Source of the DNA: Firm-04 sp964479595
Lineage (GTDB): Bacteria > Bacillota > Clostridia > Oscillospirales > Ruminococcaceae
Assembly: GCA_964479595.1 (NCBI GenBank)
Contig: CAYZMU010000047.1
Coordinates: 1 to 7,440, forward strand
Reading direction: 5' to 3'
Length of the DNA: 7,440 bases
A program made the translations under genes and the position numbers. The notes under the pieces are model-generated. The model was not told the origin of the DNA. It was given only the letters and a program-made list of their open reading frames with translations, and did no database searches. This document shows, piece after piece, positions 1-6,765 of the stretch. How positions within the stretch are numbered: position 1 is the first letter of the stretch; each line of letters opens with the position of its first letter.

Positions 1-1969
1 CATCGGAGAAGCCGCCCTGAGCGCCGGCCTCACCGCCTTGGTCGTCAAATGTCCAGTCCGAATCGTCATATGTCTGGTCCGGGTCGTCAAATGTCCAGTC
101 CGAATCATCATAAGTCCAATCCGGGTCGTCAAATGTCCAGTCGGAATCGTCATATGTCTGGTCCGGGTCGTCAAATGTCCAGTCGGAATCATCATATGTC
201 TGGTCCGGGTCGTCAAACGTCCAGTCGGAATCGTCATAATAGGGGTCCTGCAAATCGCTGTCCAAGCCGTCGGTGAAATCGTCCTCGGGCGCGGGCTCAT
301 AGAGCGCGCCCTCGGCAATCTCGTCAATCTCCTCTTCCGTCAGCGCGTCGCCAAAGACCTTCCGCAGGAAGGTGCGGATGAAGTTCTGGATATCCTCCTC
401 GCTCGCGTAGGCGTCGCCGGGGTATTCCTCCAAATCGGGGGTGTACATGATGGCGTCGGATTCCGCGGGCAAAGTGATGTCCGCGCCGTCGGTCTCCGCA
501 AAGGTCAGTTCCAGCGTGCCCATGTCCATGCCGTTGCCGACCGCGCTGTAGCCGATTTTCTGGCTCACGCCGTCGGATTCCAGCACCAGCGTCACAGGCG
601 TGGCGTCCTTGACGCTCACGTCCACCGTGCCTTTATAGTAGCCGTTCTCCTCGCTGACGCGTTCCATGTCCTTGAGCGCGCATTTCACGGTGACATCGGA
701 TTCGGGCTCCGCGGACATCTGCATATTGAAATTCAAATCCCCGCTCCATTTTTCACCCTCGTCGTAGACGCCGCTGTAAGTCAGCCCGAGGCTGTTGGCG
801 GAATCCTGTGTTACAATCTCCGTGCGGAATTCGCCCGCGACGTTTTCCTTGTCCGCGCCGACCAGCAGGCGGACGGTTTCGCTGGTGGGATATTCGCCCT
901 CGTCGGAGGCGTCCAGCGTAAAGCCGCTGATGGTCCCGGAGGCGTTCACGAAGAAGGCAACCGTGAAGGGCGTCTCCTCCATTCCGGTCTGCGCAATCTC
1001 CTCGCGCGCGTCGTCGAAATACGCCGTATAGTCCTCCGCGCCGCACGCGCCCGCGCGCTCTGTCACGATGGCCTTGAGCGTCGCGTCGTTTGCCGCCTCG
1101 TCAATGAGCGCGGTGAGCAGCCCCTTGGCCTCGTTCGCGTCCACGGCGGCGGTCAGCTTGGTGTATTCGAGCGTCAGATTGCCGACATTCTCGCTGCTTT
1201 TCTTCGTCATCTCCACATCGCCCAGCGCGAGCGCGGCCGTTTTGACGTAACGCGGGAGCATCTCCCCGAGTTCCTCCGGCGTGAGGTAGGCTGTCGGATC
1301 CGAGTCAGGCAGCGGCGGCAGACCCATCTCGTCCGCCGTACCTTCCCCGTTGACCATCTCATAGCCCTTCATAGCTGTGTCAAAGGCTTCCGTGATGTTG
1401 ACTCCGAGCCATTTTTCGCTCAATTCCGGCACCCGCAGAAAGACCGCGTACGGATCCGTGTTGAGGGCGGTTTCCATCGTAAGGACGGGTTCGCCGTCTA
1501 TCTGCGCCGAAACAGTGCCGCTCTGCGCGGGACCTTTCACGGCGGAATGAACGTCCACCGCGACCGCTTTGATTTCGTTCAATCGTTTGACAAGCTTGTC
1601 CACCTGCTCGTCCGTGCCCTCGCCGCCAAGTTCCGTGCGAAGATACGTTTCCAGTGTCGAGACCGCGTCCGCGCCGAGGCGGTATTCGAGTTTCACCTCA
1701 TCGGAGACGCCGTTTTCAAGCTTGGCGGTGTATTTGTCATAGCTCTCCTGCGCCGCGCGCCCCCACTCGCCGGCGTTTTCCTCAACAACCCAAGTGTAGT
1801 AGTCCTGCGGGGAACTCACCAGCAGCTTGACCTGATTGCGCACATACGGGGAGAAGTGATACACCCCGAACGCGCCCGCGCAGACGACCGCCGCCGAACC
1901 CACCGTGATGCCGGCAATTCTGAGACCCTTGTGCTTGCGGGGCACCGCGTTTTCGTCCGAATGTTTCAT
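1..1969 (-). CDS. Membrane-anchored protein of unknown function with C-terminal Asp-rich tandem repeat (3' end outside window)
   Basis: This is an open minus-strand frame of 656 codons that leaves the window without a stop. The ATG at 1969 is chosen because AAGGAGG lies 8 nt upstream and a good promoter lies further up. The N-terminus is basic (PRKHKGLR), followed by one hydrophobic segment at about residues 17-37, suggesting an N-in/C-out anchored protein. A Cys at about residue 31 lacks a proper lipobox. Residues about 40-540 form a soluble region with alternating charged helical and beta-like stretches and no catalytic motif I recognise. An acidic stretch (about 525-573) leads into five 14-residue repeats (574-643), then a Gly-rich segment (QGGEAGAQGG). 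The pattern around NQVKLLVSSPQDYYTWV resembles, from memory, unnamed Clostridia families such as DUF6583, but this is not secure. The reading is certain as a gene; the function is unknown. A long open frame on the opposite strand is a shadow of it. Confidence 0.9.
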   Translation of the reverse strand, partial: MKHSDENAVPRKHKGLRIAGITVGSAAVVCAGAFGVYHFSPYVRNQVKLLVSSPQDYYTWVVEENAGEWGRAAQESYDKYTAKLENGVSDEVKLEYRLGADAVSTLETYLRTELGGEGTDEQVDKLVKRLNEIKAVAVDVHSAVKGPAQSGTVSAQIDGEPVLTMETALNTDPYAVFLRVPELSEKWLGVNITEAFDTAMKGYEMVNGEGTADEMGLPPLPDSDPTAYLTPEELGEMLPRYVKTAALALGDVEMTKKSSENVGNLTLEYTKLTAAVDANEAKGLLTALIDEAANDATLKAIVTERAGACGAEDYTAYFDDAREEIAQTGMEETPFTVAFFVNASGTISGFTLDASDEGEYPTSETVRLLVGADKENVAGEFRTEIVTQDSANSLGLTYSGVYDEGEKWSGDLNFNMQMSAEPESDVTVKCALKDMERVSEENGYYKGTVDVSVKDATPVTLVLESDGVSQKIGYSAVGNGMDMGTLELTFAETDGADITLPAESDAIMYTPDLEEYPGDAYASEEDIQNFIRTFLRKVFGDALTEEEIDEIAEGALYEPAPEDDFTDGLDSDLQDPYYDDSDWTFDDPDQTYDDSDWTFDDPDQTYDDSDWTFDDPDWTYDDSDWTFDDPDQTYDDSDWTFDDQGGEAGAQGGFSD
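41..250 (-). repeat. Five tandem 42-bp units encoding a 14-residue Asp/aromatic repeat
   Basis: Units start at 41, 83, 125, 167 and 209 with exact 42-bp spacing and stay in frame. Each encodes PDQTYDDSDWTFDD or a close variant. The unit at 83-124 has W for Q, and the unit at 209-250 (first in the protein) reads QDPYYDDSDWTFDD. Each 14-mer is itself two heptads of the form (P/S)D(Q/W)T(Y/F)DD, so the array is ten 21-bp subunits with a higher-order 42-bp period. The 70 residues contain 30 Asp and no Lys or Arg. Copies differ mainly at third codon positions (TCC/TCG, GAC/GAT), so the protein pattern is kept while the DNA drifts. Confidence 0.97.
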
Positions 1970-1977
1970 AGCGGATT

Positions 1978-1984
1978 CCTCCTT
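1978..1984 (-). promoter_or_regulatory. Ribosome binding site of the acidic-repeat membrane protein
   Basis: Reads AAGGAGG on the minus strand, 8 nt before the ATG at 1969. It fixes the start of this gene. Confidence 0.9.
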
Positions 1985-2043
1985 CTATCCTGCCTTGCAA
2001 ACATACCATTCTGTCACACCGCGCGCCTTTCGCGGCTGCCTTC

Positions 2044-2072
2044 AGTATAGCACATCGGCACACGTTTGTCAA
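2044..2072 (-). promoter_or_regulatory. Sigma-A promoter of the membrane protein, overlapping the uvrA stop codon
   Basis: On the minus strand TTGACA (2072-2067) is followed by a 17-bp spacer and TATACT (2049-2044). The TGA of the -35 box is the uvrA stop codon (2071-2069). The predicted start of transcription is near 2037, giving a leader of about 68 nt with the AAGGAGG site at its end. The match and spacing are close to consensus, so the gene probably does not depend on uvrA read-through, although no uvrA terminator is visible before it. Confidence 0.8.
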
Positions 2073-4921
2073 GGGCTTTGCGCCCCCGCCTCCAGCAGCG
2101 GTCTGAGGAACTGCCCCGTATAGGATTCCCCGCAGCGCGCGACTTCCTCCGGCGTGCCCCGCGCGACGATTCTGCCGCCCTCGTCGCCTCCCTCGGGCCC
2201 CAGATCGATGATGTGGTCGCAGACTTTGATGACGTCCATATTGTGCTCGATGACCACCAGCGTATTCCCCGCGTCCGCCAGCTTCTGCAGCACCGCGATA
2301 AGCCCCGCGACATCCGCGTCGTGCAGCCCCGTGGTCGGCTCATCGAGAATGTAAATCGTTTTGCCGGTGGCGCGCCGCGCCAGTTCCGTGGAGAGCTTGA
2401 CCCGCTGCGCCTCGCCGCCCGAAAGCGTGGTCGCGCTCTGCCCGAGCTTGATATACCCGAGCCCCACATCCCGCAGCGTTTTCAGCCGCCGCGCGATTTT
2501 CGGGATGGGCTCAAAGAACGCGAGCGCCTCGTCCACGGTCATCTCCAGCACATCGTAAATGGATTTGCCTTTATATTTAACCTCCAGCGTTTCGCGGCTG
2601 TAGCGCGTGCCGCCGCAGACCTCGCAGGGGACGTAGACATCGGGCAGGAAGTGCATTTCCAGCCGCACAATGCCGTCGCCCTCGCACGCCTCGCAGCGCC
2701 CGCCCTTGACATTGAACGAAAAGCGTCCCGCGCCGTAGCCGCGTTTTTTGGCGTCCGGCGTCTGCGCGAAGAGTTCCCGGATATCCCCGAAAAGCCCCGT
2801 GTACGTCGCGGGATTGGAGCGCGGCGTGCGCCCGATGGGGGATTGGTCAATGAGAATCACCTTGTCGAGATGTTCGACTCCCTCCACCGACATGGAACCG
2901 TCCGAAAAGCCTTCCGGCAGCGGCAGCCGCGCGCGGTTTAAGGTCACGGCGAGATAGCGCGCCAGCACCTCGCTGACCAGAGAGGATTTCCCCGAGCCCG
3001 AAACGCCCGTCACGCAGATGAATTCCCCCAGCGGAAAGGCAACGTCTATATTTTGCAGGTTGTTGACGCGGGCGCCGTGTACGGTTAAAAATTTTCCGTT
3101 CCCTTTTCTGCGCTCGCGCGGGACCTCCACACGCTTGCGCCCGCTTAAGTACGCGCCGGTTTCGGATTTCTCGCAGCGCGTGATGTCCTCCAAAGTCCCC
3201 GCGCAGACGACTTCCCCGCCGTGAATGCCCGCGCCGGGGCCGATATCCACAATGTAGTCCGCCGCTCGGATGGTGTCGTCGTCATGCTCCACCACAATGA
3301 CCGTGTTGCCGCAGTCGCGCAGGTTTTTGAGCGTGGCGATGAGCTTTTCGTTGTCGCGCTGGTGCAGCCCGATGCTCGGCTCGTCCAGAATGTACAGCAC
3401 GCCCATGAGCGAGGAGCCGATTTGCGTCGCGAGGCGGATGCGCTGGCTCTCCCCGCCCGAAAGCGTGGCGGCGGCGCGCGAAAGCGTCAGGTATTCCAGC
3501 CCCACGTCGCGCAGAAACGCCAGTCTGGAGCGGATTTCCTTCACAATGAGCCGCGCGATGAGCCACTCGCGCTCCGTAAGCGGTATTTCGTCAAAAAATC
3601 GTATCAGCTCGCGGATATTTTTTCTGCAGAGCGTGTCAATATCCGTCCCCGCGACCGTCACCGCGAGCGACACGGGCCTGAGCCGCCGCCCGTGGCAGGA
3701 GGGGCAGGGCAGCTGCGTCATGTACTGTGAAAGCTCCTCCCTGACCGACTGCGAACCCGTTTCATACCGCCGCTTCAGGTTGCTCAGCAGCCCCTCGAAC
3801 GGATGGTGCCAGACCGCGCCGCCGTATTCCTTCGCCTGTTTTAACTCAAGGGACCGCTCGCCCGTGCCGTAGAGAAACAGGTCAATCTGCTCTTTGGGGA
3901 GGTTCTCAAGCGGCTCGGTGAGCGAAACGCCGTATTCCTTCGAGATGGCGTTCGCGTACATACTCGCGACGGATTTGGGGTCGCTGAAATTCCACCCCGG
4001 CGCCGTAAAACCGCCCTCGCGGATACTCAGCGCGGGGTTGGGCATGAGGAGTCTGGGGTCAAATTCCGTCAGCACCCCGAGCCCGGAACAGGTTTCGCAG
4101 GCGCCGTAGGGGTTGTTGAAGGAGAACATTCTCGGAGTCAATTCTTCCAGCGAAATCCCGCAGTCGGGGCAGGCGTAGGAAAGCGAATAGAGCTTCTCCT
4201 CGCCGTCTATGACGTCCACCAGCACCAGCCCGTCCGCGAGCTTGACCGTTGTCTCAATGCTGTCGGTGAGGCGGGAGCGAATCCCCCCGCGCACGACGAG
4301 CCGGTCCACGACAATCTCGATATGGTGCTTGACATTCTTGTTGAGCTTGATTTTTTCGTTCAGGTCGTAAACAATACCGTCCACACGCGCGCGCACGAAA
4401 CCGGATTTGCGCGCGGATTCGAGTTCCTTCGCGTATTCGCCCTTGCGCCCGCGCACAATCGGCGCGAGCAGCTGAAATTTGGTCCCCTCCGGCAGAGCCA
4501 AGACGCTGTCGGCGATTTGGTCGGGGGTCTGCCGCAGAACCTCCCTGCCGCAGCGCGGGCAGTGCGGAATGCCGACGCGCGCGTAGAGCAGGCGCAGGTA
4601 GTCGTAGATTTCCGTGACCGTGCCGACGGTGGAGCGGGGGTTTTTCGAGGTGGTTTTCTGGTCAATGGAGATGGCGGGGGAGAGCCCGTCAATGCTGTCC
4701 ACATCCGGCTTTTCCATCTGGCCCAGAAACTGCCGCGCGTACGAGGAAAGGCTCTCCATATAGCGCCGCTGACCGTCCGCGTAGATGGTGTCGAACGCCA
4801 GCGAGGATTTCCCCGAGCCCGAAAGCCCCGTGAAAACCACGAGTTTGTCGCGCGGAATCTCCACGTCAATATTTTTCAGATTGTGCTCGCGCGCCCCGCG
4901 AATAATGATTTTATCCAGCAT
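2069..4921 (-). CDS. uvrA: UvrA, excinuclease ABC subunit A (DNA damage-recognition ATPase)
   Basis: Complete, 950 residues, the usual length for UvrA. UvrA dimers find bulky DNA lesions, load UvrB and leave before UvrC makes the cuts in nucleotide excision repair. Visible landmarks are Walker A of the first ATPase (GLSGSGKSS, about 32-40), the conserved STVGTVTEIYDYLRLLYARVG region (97-117), a zinc module with C251/C254/C275/C278, ABC signature LSGGESQR (487-494) and Walker B ILDEP (511-515). The second ATPase has Walker A GVSGSGKSS (639-647), the zinc module with C743/C746/C766/C769, signature LSGGEAQR (833-840) and Walker B ILDEP (858-862). Extra CxxC pairs sit at 121/124 and 406/409. The ATG at 4921 follows an AAAGGA site. 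No uvrB is next to it, and it has its own promoter in the repeat-filled gap upstream. Nothing suggests damage to the reading frame. Confidence 0.99.
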   Translation of the reverse strand: MLDKIIIRGAREHNLKNIDVEIPRDKLVVFTGLSGSGKSSLAFDTIYADGQRRYMESLSSYARQFLGQMEKPDVDSIDGLSPAISIDQKTTSKNPRSTVGTVTEIYDYLRLLYARVGIPHCPRCGREVLRQTPDQIADSVLALPEGTKFQLLAPIVRGRKGEYAKELESARKSGFVRARVDGIVYDLNEKIKLNKNVKHHIEIVVDRLVVRGGIRSRLTDSIETTVKLADGLVLVDVIDGEEKLYSLSYACPDCGISLEELTPRMFSFNNPYGACETCSGLGVLTEFDPRLLMPNPALSIREGGFTAPGWNFSDPKSVASMYANAISKEYGVSLTEPLENLPKEQIDLFLYGTGERSLELKQAKEYGGAVWHHPFEGLLSNLKRRYETGSQSVREELSQYMTQLPCPSCHGRRLRPVSLAVTVAGTDIDTLCRKNIRELIRFFDEIPLTEREWLIARLIVKEIRSRLAFLRDVGLEYLTLSRAAATLSGGESQRIRLATQIGSSLMGVLYILDEPSIGLHQRDNEKLIATLKNLRDCGNTVIVVEHDDDTIRAADYIVDIGPGAGIHGGEVVCAGTLEDITRCEKSETGAYLSGRKRVEVPRERRKGNGKFLTVHGARVNNLQNIDVAFPLGEFICVTGVSGSGKSSLVSEVLARYLAVTLNRARLPLPEGFSDGSMSVEGVEHLDKVILIDQSPIGRTPRSNPATYTGLFGDIRELFAQTPDAKKRGYGAGRFSFNVKGGRCEACEGDGIVRLEMHFLPDVYVPCEVCGGTRYSRETLEVKYKGKSIYDVLEMTVDEALAFFEPIPKIARRLKTLRDVGLGYIKLGQSATTLSGGEAQRVKLSTELARRATGKTIYILDEPTTGLHDADVAGLIAVLQKLADAGNTLVVIEHNMDVIKVCDHIIDLGPEGGDEGGRIVARGTPEEVARCGESYTGQFLRPLLEAGAQSP

Positions 4922-4927
4922 ACTATA

Positions 4928-4933
4928 TCCTTT
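4928..4933 (-). promoter_or_regulatory. uvrA ribosome binding site
   Basis: Reads AAAGGA on the minus strand, 6 nt before the ATG at 4921. The end of the adjacent repeat copy (4940) is only six bases upstream of it. Confidence 0.75.
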
Positions 4934-4939
4934 TTTATT

Positions 4940-5073
4940 TCCGACATTTGTTTTTGGGAGCTGTTATGTTATCCCCGTAGCAGGTTATGTTGGCGCGAAC
5001 CGTAATGCTTGGGTGTGGTCGCAAGCTGTTTTCTTCCCCCTGACGGGAAGTCTGTGGTTCCCTCCCTACGGGG
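4940..5073. repeat. Direct repeat copy 1, 134 bp, inside the predicted uvrA leader
   Basis: Identical base for base to 5218-5351 (offset 278) on reading the two side by side. It contains internal GTTATGTT-type subrepeats and a short inverted repeat, CTTCCC ... GGGAAG. The end near 5059-5080 is a degraded version of the perfect hairpin in copy 2. Short open frames across the repeats have no credible ribosome binding site and are not called as genes. Confidence 0.97.
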
Positions 5074-5115
5074 GAGAGGGGTGGCGTGCTCCCCCGGCGC
5101 GCGTCTCACCGAAAT

Positions 5116-5145
5116 ATTATACCATCTTTTTTCATCGCTTGTCAA
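5116..5145 (-). promoter_or_regulatory. Probable uvrA promoter, lying between two identical repeat copies
   Basis: On the minus strand TTGACA (5145-5140), an 18-bp spacer and TATAAT (5121-5116). Both hexamers are perfect consensus, and the bases TGG before the -10 also fit an extended -10. Transcription would start near 5109, leaving a leader of about 188 nt before the uvrA ATG that contains all of repeat copy 1. I see no LexA-type CGAAC...GTTCG box at it. Confidence 0.85.
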
Positions 5146-5158
5146 GCCGCGAGAATCC

Positions 5159-5172
5159 CCCCTTCCGGGGAG
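5159..5172. repeat. Short GC inverted repeat upstream of the uvrA promoter
   Basis: CCCC TTCC GGGG forms a small stem within a C-rich/G-rich stretch. It is one of several GC inverted repeats in this gap and is too short to assign a role. Confidence 0.45.
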
Positions 5173-5181
5173 GGACGTTTT

Positions 5182-5214
5182 GCGCCCACCCCTACGGGGC
5201 GGGCGCGGGTTTTT
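5182..5214 (+). terminator. GC-rich hairpin followed by a T run, terminator-like on the plus strand
   Basis: GCGCCC-A-CCCC, loop TAC, GGGG-C-GGGCGC gives a ten-pair stem with a single A/C mismatch, followed by GGGTTTTT. In form this is a rho-independent terminator read on the plus strand, but no plus-strand gene precedes it. Read on the minus strand, the direction of the genes, the stem is followed by AAAA and would lack the U tract. It may be just a structured part of the repeat cluster. Confidence 0.45.
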
Positions 5215-5217
5215 CCG

Positions 5218-5351
5218 TCCGACATTTGTTTTTGGGAGCTGTTATGTTATCCCCGTAGCAGGTTATGTTGGCGCGAACCGTAATGCTTGGGTGTGGTCGC
5301 AAGCTGTTTTCTTCCCCCTGACGGGAAGTCTGTGGTTCCCTCCCTACGGGG
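5218..5351. repeat. Direct repeat copy 2, 134 bp, upstream of the uvrA promoter
   Basis: Identical to 4940-5073. Together the pair brackets 144 bp that hold the uvrA promoter and the GC hairpins. Complete identity outside coding sequence implies a recent duplication or ongoing gene conversion, or that the element is a dispersed repeat of this genome. Confidence 0.97.
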
Positions 5352-5358
5352 AGGGAAC
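5335..5358. repeat. Perfect 10-bp inverted repeat with TACG loop at the end of copy 2
   Basis: GTTCCCTCCC, loop TACG, GGGAGGGAAC: all ten pairs match. It straddles the end of the 134-bp identity, so copy 1 has the left arm but only an imperfect right arm (GGGGAGAGGGG). Neither strand has a T run next to it, so it is not a standard intrinsic terminator. Confidence 0.85.
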
Positions 5359-5371
5359 GGAGATTTTACTG

Positions 5372-5482
5372 CCCGACCTTTGTTTTGGGGAGCTGTTGTG
5401 TTATCCCCGAAGCAGGTTATGTTGGCGGAGTTGTTATGTTTGGGTGTTGCCGCAAACTGTTTTCTCCCCCTGCCGGAGCGGG
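5372..5482. repeat. Diverged third copy of the intergenic repeat
   Basis: Begins CCGACCTTTG and follows copies 1 and 2 for about 100 bp with roughly 85% identity judged by eye, including TTATCCCCG, GCAGGTTATGTTGGCG and CTGTTTTCT. It starts 154 bp after copy 2, whereas copy 2 starts 278 bp after copy 1, so the array is not evenly spaced. The remaining bases up to the peptidase stop (5483-5600) are GC-rich with small inverted repeats, such as CTCC TTTC GGAG near 5515-5527, and hold no gene I can support. Confidence 0.85.
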
Positions 5483-5600
5483 TTTTTCTCTCCCTTGCCG
5501 ATGCGTTTTCGCTCTCCTTTCGGAGCGGGAAAGAAATACCGGGGGGAGGGCGCAAATGGTTTCGTTTCACCGGGCACAAAAGCGGACTCCAACCCCCGCC

Positions 5601-6677
5601 TCAGCCGCGCTCCAGAATCAATGTCTTGGGCGCTTTCGTCAGATTGACCGGCGCGTCGCCGTGAATCAGCAGCATATCCTCAATCCGCACCCCGAATTTC
5701 CCCGGCAGATAGATGCCCGGCTCGTTCGTGATGACCACGCCGTCTTCAAGCGTATCTTTCGACCTCGGCGAGGCATTGGGCGACTCGTGAATCTCAAGCC
5801 CCACGGAATGCCCCAGAGAATGGGTAAAATATTCCCCATATCCCGCCTTCTCAATGACGTCGGCCGCCGCGAAATGCATGGCGGAGCAGGGGTTCGACGC
5901 TTTTGCCGCCTCCAAAGCCGCCCGCTGTGCCGCCAGAACCGTTTCATAAACCCGCCGCTGTTCTTCCGTCGCGTGCCCGAAAGCGAAGGTGCGCGTCATA
6001 TCGGAATGATAGCCCCCGATGACCGCGCCGAAATCCGCCGTGATGAGATCGCCCTCGCGCAGACGCCGCTTTGACGGCACGCCGTGGGGCTTGCTCGTGT
6101 TCTCGCCAAAGAGCAGAATGGTCTCAAACGAGGGCTTCTCACTGCCCAGCATCGCCATTTCGTATTCCAGCCGCGCCGCCGCCTCGCGCTCGGTGACGCC
6201 CTCGCGCAGGGTCGGCAGAAACCGCTCAAACGCCGCCTCCGCGATACGCTGGGCTTGCTCTATCCGCTCGATTTCCCCGGCCGTCTTGCGCGCGCGCAGT
6301 TTTTCCACCGCGTCACCCGCGCCCGCCAGCTCACAGGGGAATTTTTCCGCCCAAGCAGCGCGCTCCCGCACGGTGACACGGCCGTCCTCGTAGAGCAGCT
6401 TTTGTATGTTAAAATGTTTTAGCTCCTCCGCGAGCGCGTCGATTTGCGGCCCGCGCGGCAGTTTCGGCGTGAAGGCTGTCCCAGCGAGCGCGTTTTGCGC
6501 CGCCTCGATATAGCGCCCGTCCGTGAGAAACAGCGCCTCGCCGCCGCGGTTTATCAGGCACAGCCCCTCAAGCCCGGTGGCACCTGTAGCGTAGCGGACA
6601 TTGACATCGCTTGTCAGCAGCAGCGCGTCCGCGTCCATGGATTCAATGACTTTACAAATATCTTTCAGCCGGTCCAT
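5601..6677 (-). CDS. pepP: Xaa-Pro aminopeptidase/dipeptidase family protein (M24B metallopeptidase)
   Basis: Complete, 358 residues, the length of the compact Firmicutes enzymes (YqhT/PepQ-like). These cytoplasmic two-metal peptidases remove the residue before proline from peptides. Residues 1 to about 130 match the N-terminal creatinase-like domain (DADALLLTSDVNVRYATG, LFLTDGRYIEAA). The catalytic pita-bread domain follows with all five metal ligands visible: D215 (TADFG), D226 (YHSDMTRTF), H290 (SLGHSVGLEIHE), E319 (TNEPGIY) and E333 (RIED). H198 (KPHG) and H297 also sit where expected. The frame is open further upstream, but the ATG at 6677 is chosen because a purine-rich GGGGAAG site precedes it and the -10 box at 6705-6700 overlaps the next upstream ATG (6701). 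Sequence alone does not separate aminopeptidase P from prolidase activity. It stands alone, diverging from the plus-strand gene and separated from uvrA by repeats. Confidence 0.95.
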   Translation of the reverse strand: MDRLKDICKVIESMDADALLLTSDVNVRYATGATGLEGLCLINRGGEALFLTDGRYIEAAQNALAGTAFTPKLPRGPQIDALAEELKHFNIQKLLYEDGRVTVRERAAWAEKFPCELAGAGDAVEKLRARKTAGEIERIEQAQRIAEAAFERFLPTLREGVTEREAAARLEYEMAMLGSEKPSFETILLFGENTSKPHGVPSKRRLREGDLITADFGAVIGGYHSDMTRTFAFGHATEEQRRVYETVLAAQRAALEAAKASNPCSAMHFAAADVIEKAGYGEYFTHSLGHSVGLEIHESPNASPRSKDTLEDGVVITNEPGIYLPGKFGVRIEDMLLIHGDAPVNLTKAPKTLILERG

Positions 6678-6682
6678 GCAAT

Positions 6683-6694
6683 CTTCCCCTTTCC
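6683..6694 (-). promoter_or_regulatory. Ribosome binding region of the peptidase
   Basis: The minus strand reads GGAAAGGGGAAG just before ATTGC and the ATG at 6677. It is the only purine-rich site near the start, and the predicted transcript begins at about 6693, giving a very short leader. Confidence 0.6.
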
Positions 6695-6699
6695 GCTCC

Positions 6700-6728
6700 A
6701 TTATACCATAATTCCGCCGTTTTTTCAA
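6700..6728 (-). promoter_or_regulatory. Sigma-A promoter of the peptidase gene
   Basis: On the minus strand TTGAAA (6728-6723), a 17-bp spacer and TATAAT (6705-6700), with TGG directly before the -10 box. Transcription would start near 6693. This decides against the upstream ATG at 6701. Confidence 0.82.
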
Positions 6729-6765
6729 GGGACACGCGCGCGGGGGAAATTTCGCGGCGGAGGGC

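Noticed and set aside
41..250. Regular 42-bp repeats considered as a CRISPR array or iteron origin
   Set aside because: There are no unique spacers between units, and the period is an exact multiple of three, staying in frame within a coding sequence.
1954..1969. Lipoprotein signal for the gene starting at 1969
   Set aside because: The Cys at about residue 31 is preceded by Ala-Val-Val rather than a small residue at -1, and lies deep in the hydrophobic segment. A plain membrane anchor fits better.
2019..2035. Stem CCGCG ... CGCGG in the gap after uvrA, considered as a terminator
   Set aside because: A five-pair stem with no T run on the minus strand, located in the leader of the next gene.
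38..2050. A 670-codon open frame on the plus strand
   Set aside because: It lies opposite the minus-strand gene that has AAGGAGG, a promoter, a membrane segment and balanced composition. The plus frame is Arg/Val/His-rich without domain features, as expected of antisense frames in GC-rich DNA.
4940..5145. Search for a LexA (SOS) box near the uvrA promoter
   Set aside because: Only a half site, CGAAC (4995-5000 region), is seen inside the repeat, without the matching GTTCG arm, and it is about 115 bases from the -10 box.
5578..5603. Possible terminator at the end of the peptidase gene (GCGG ... CCGC then TTTT on the minus strand)
   Set aside because: The stem is only four pairs plus a wobble, and the T run is four bases, so it is too weak to call.
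5009..5664. Several plus-strand open frames across the repeat cluster, some repeating the same peptide
   Set aside because: The repeated peptide simply reflects the DNA repeat, the frames overlap each other, none has a good ribosome binding site, and one runs into the antisense of the peptidase gene.
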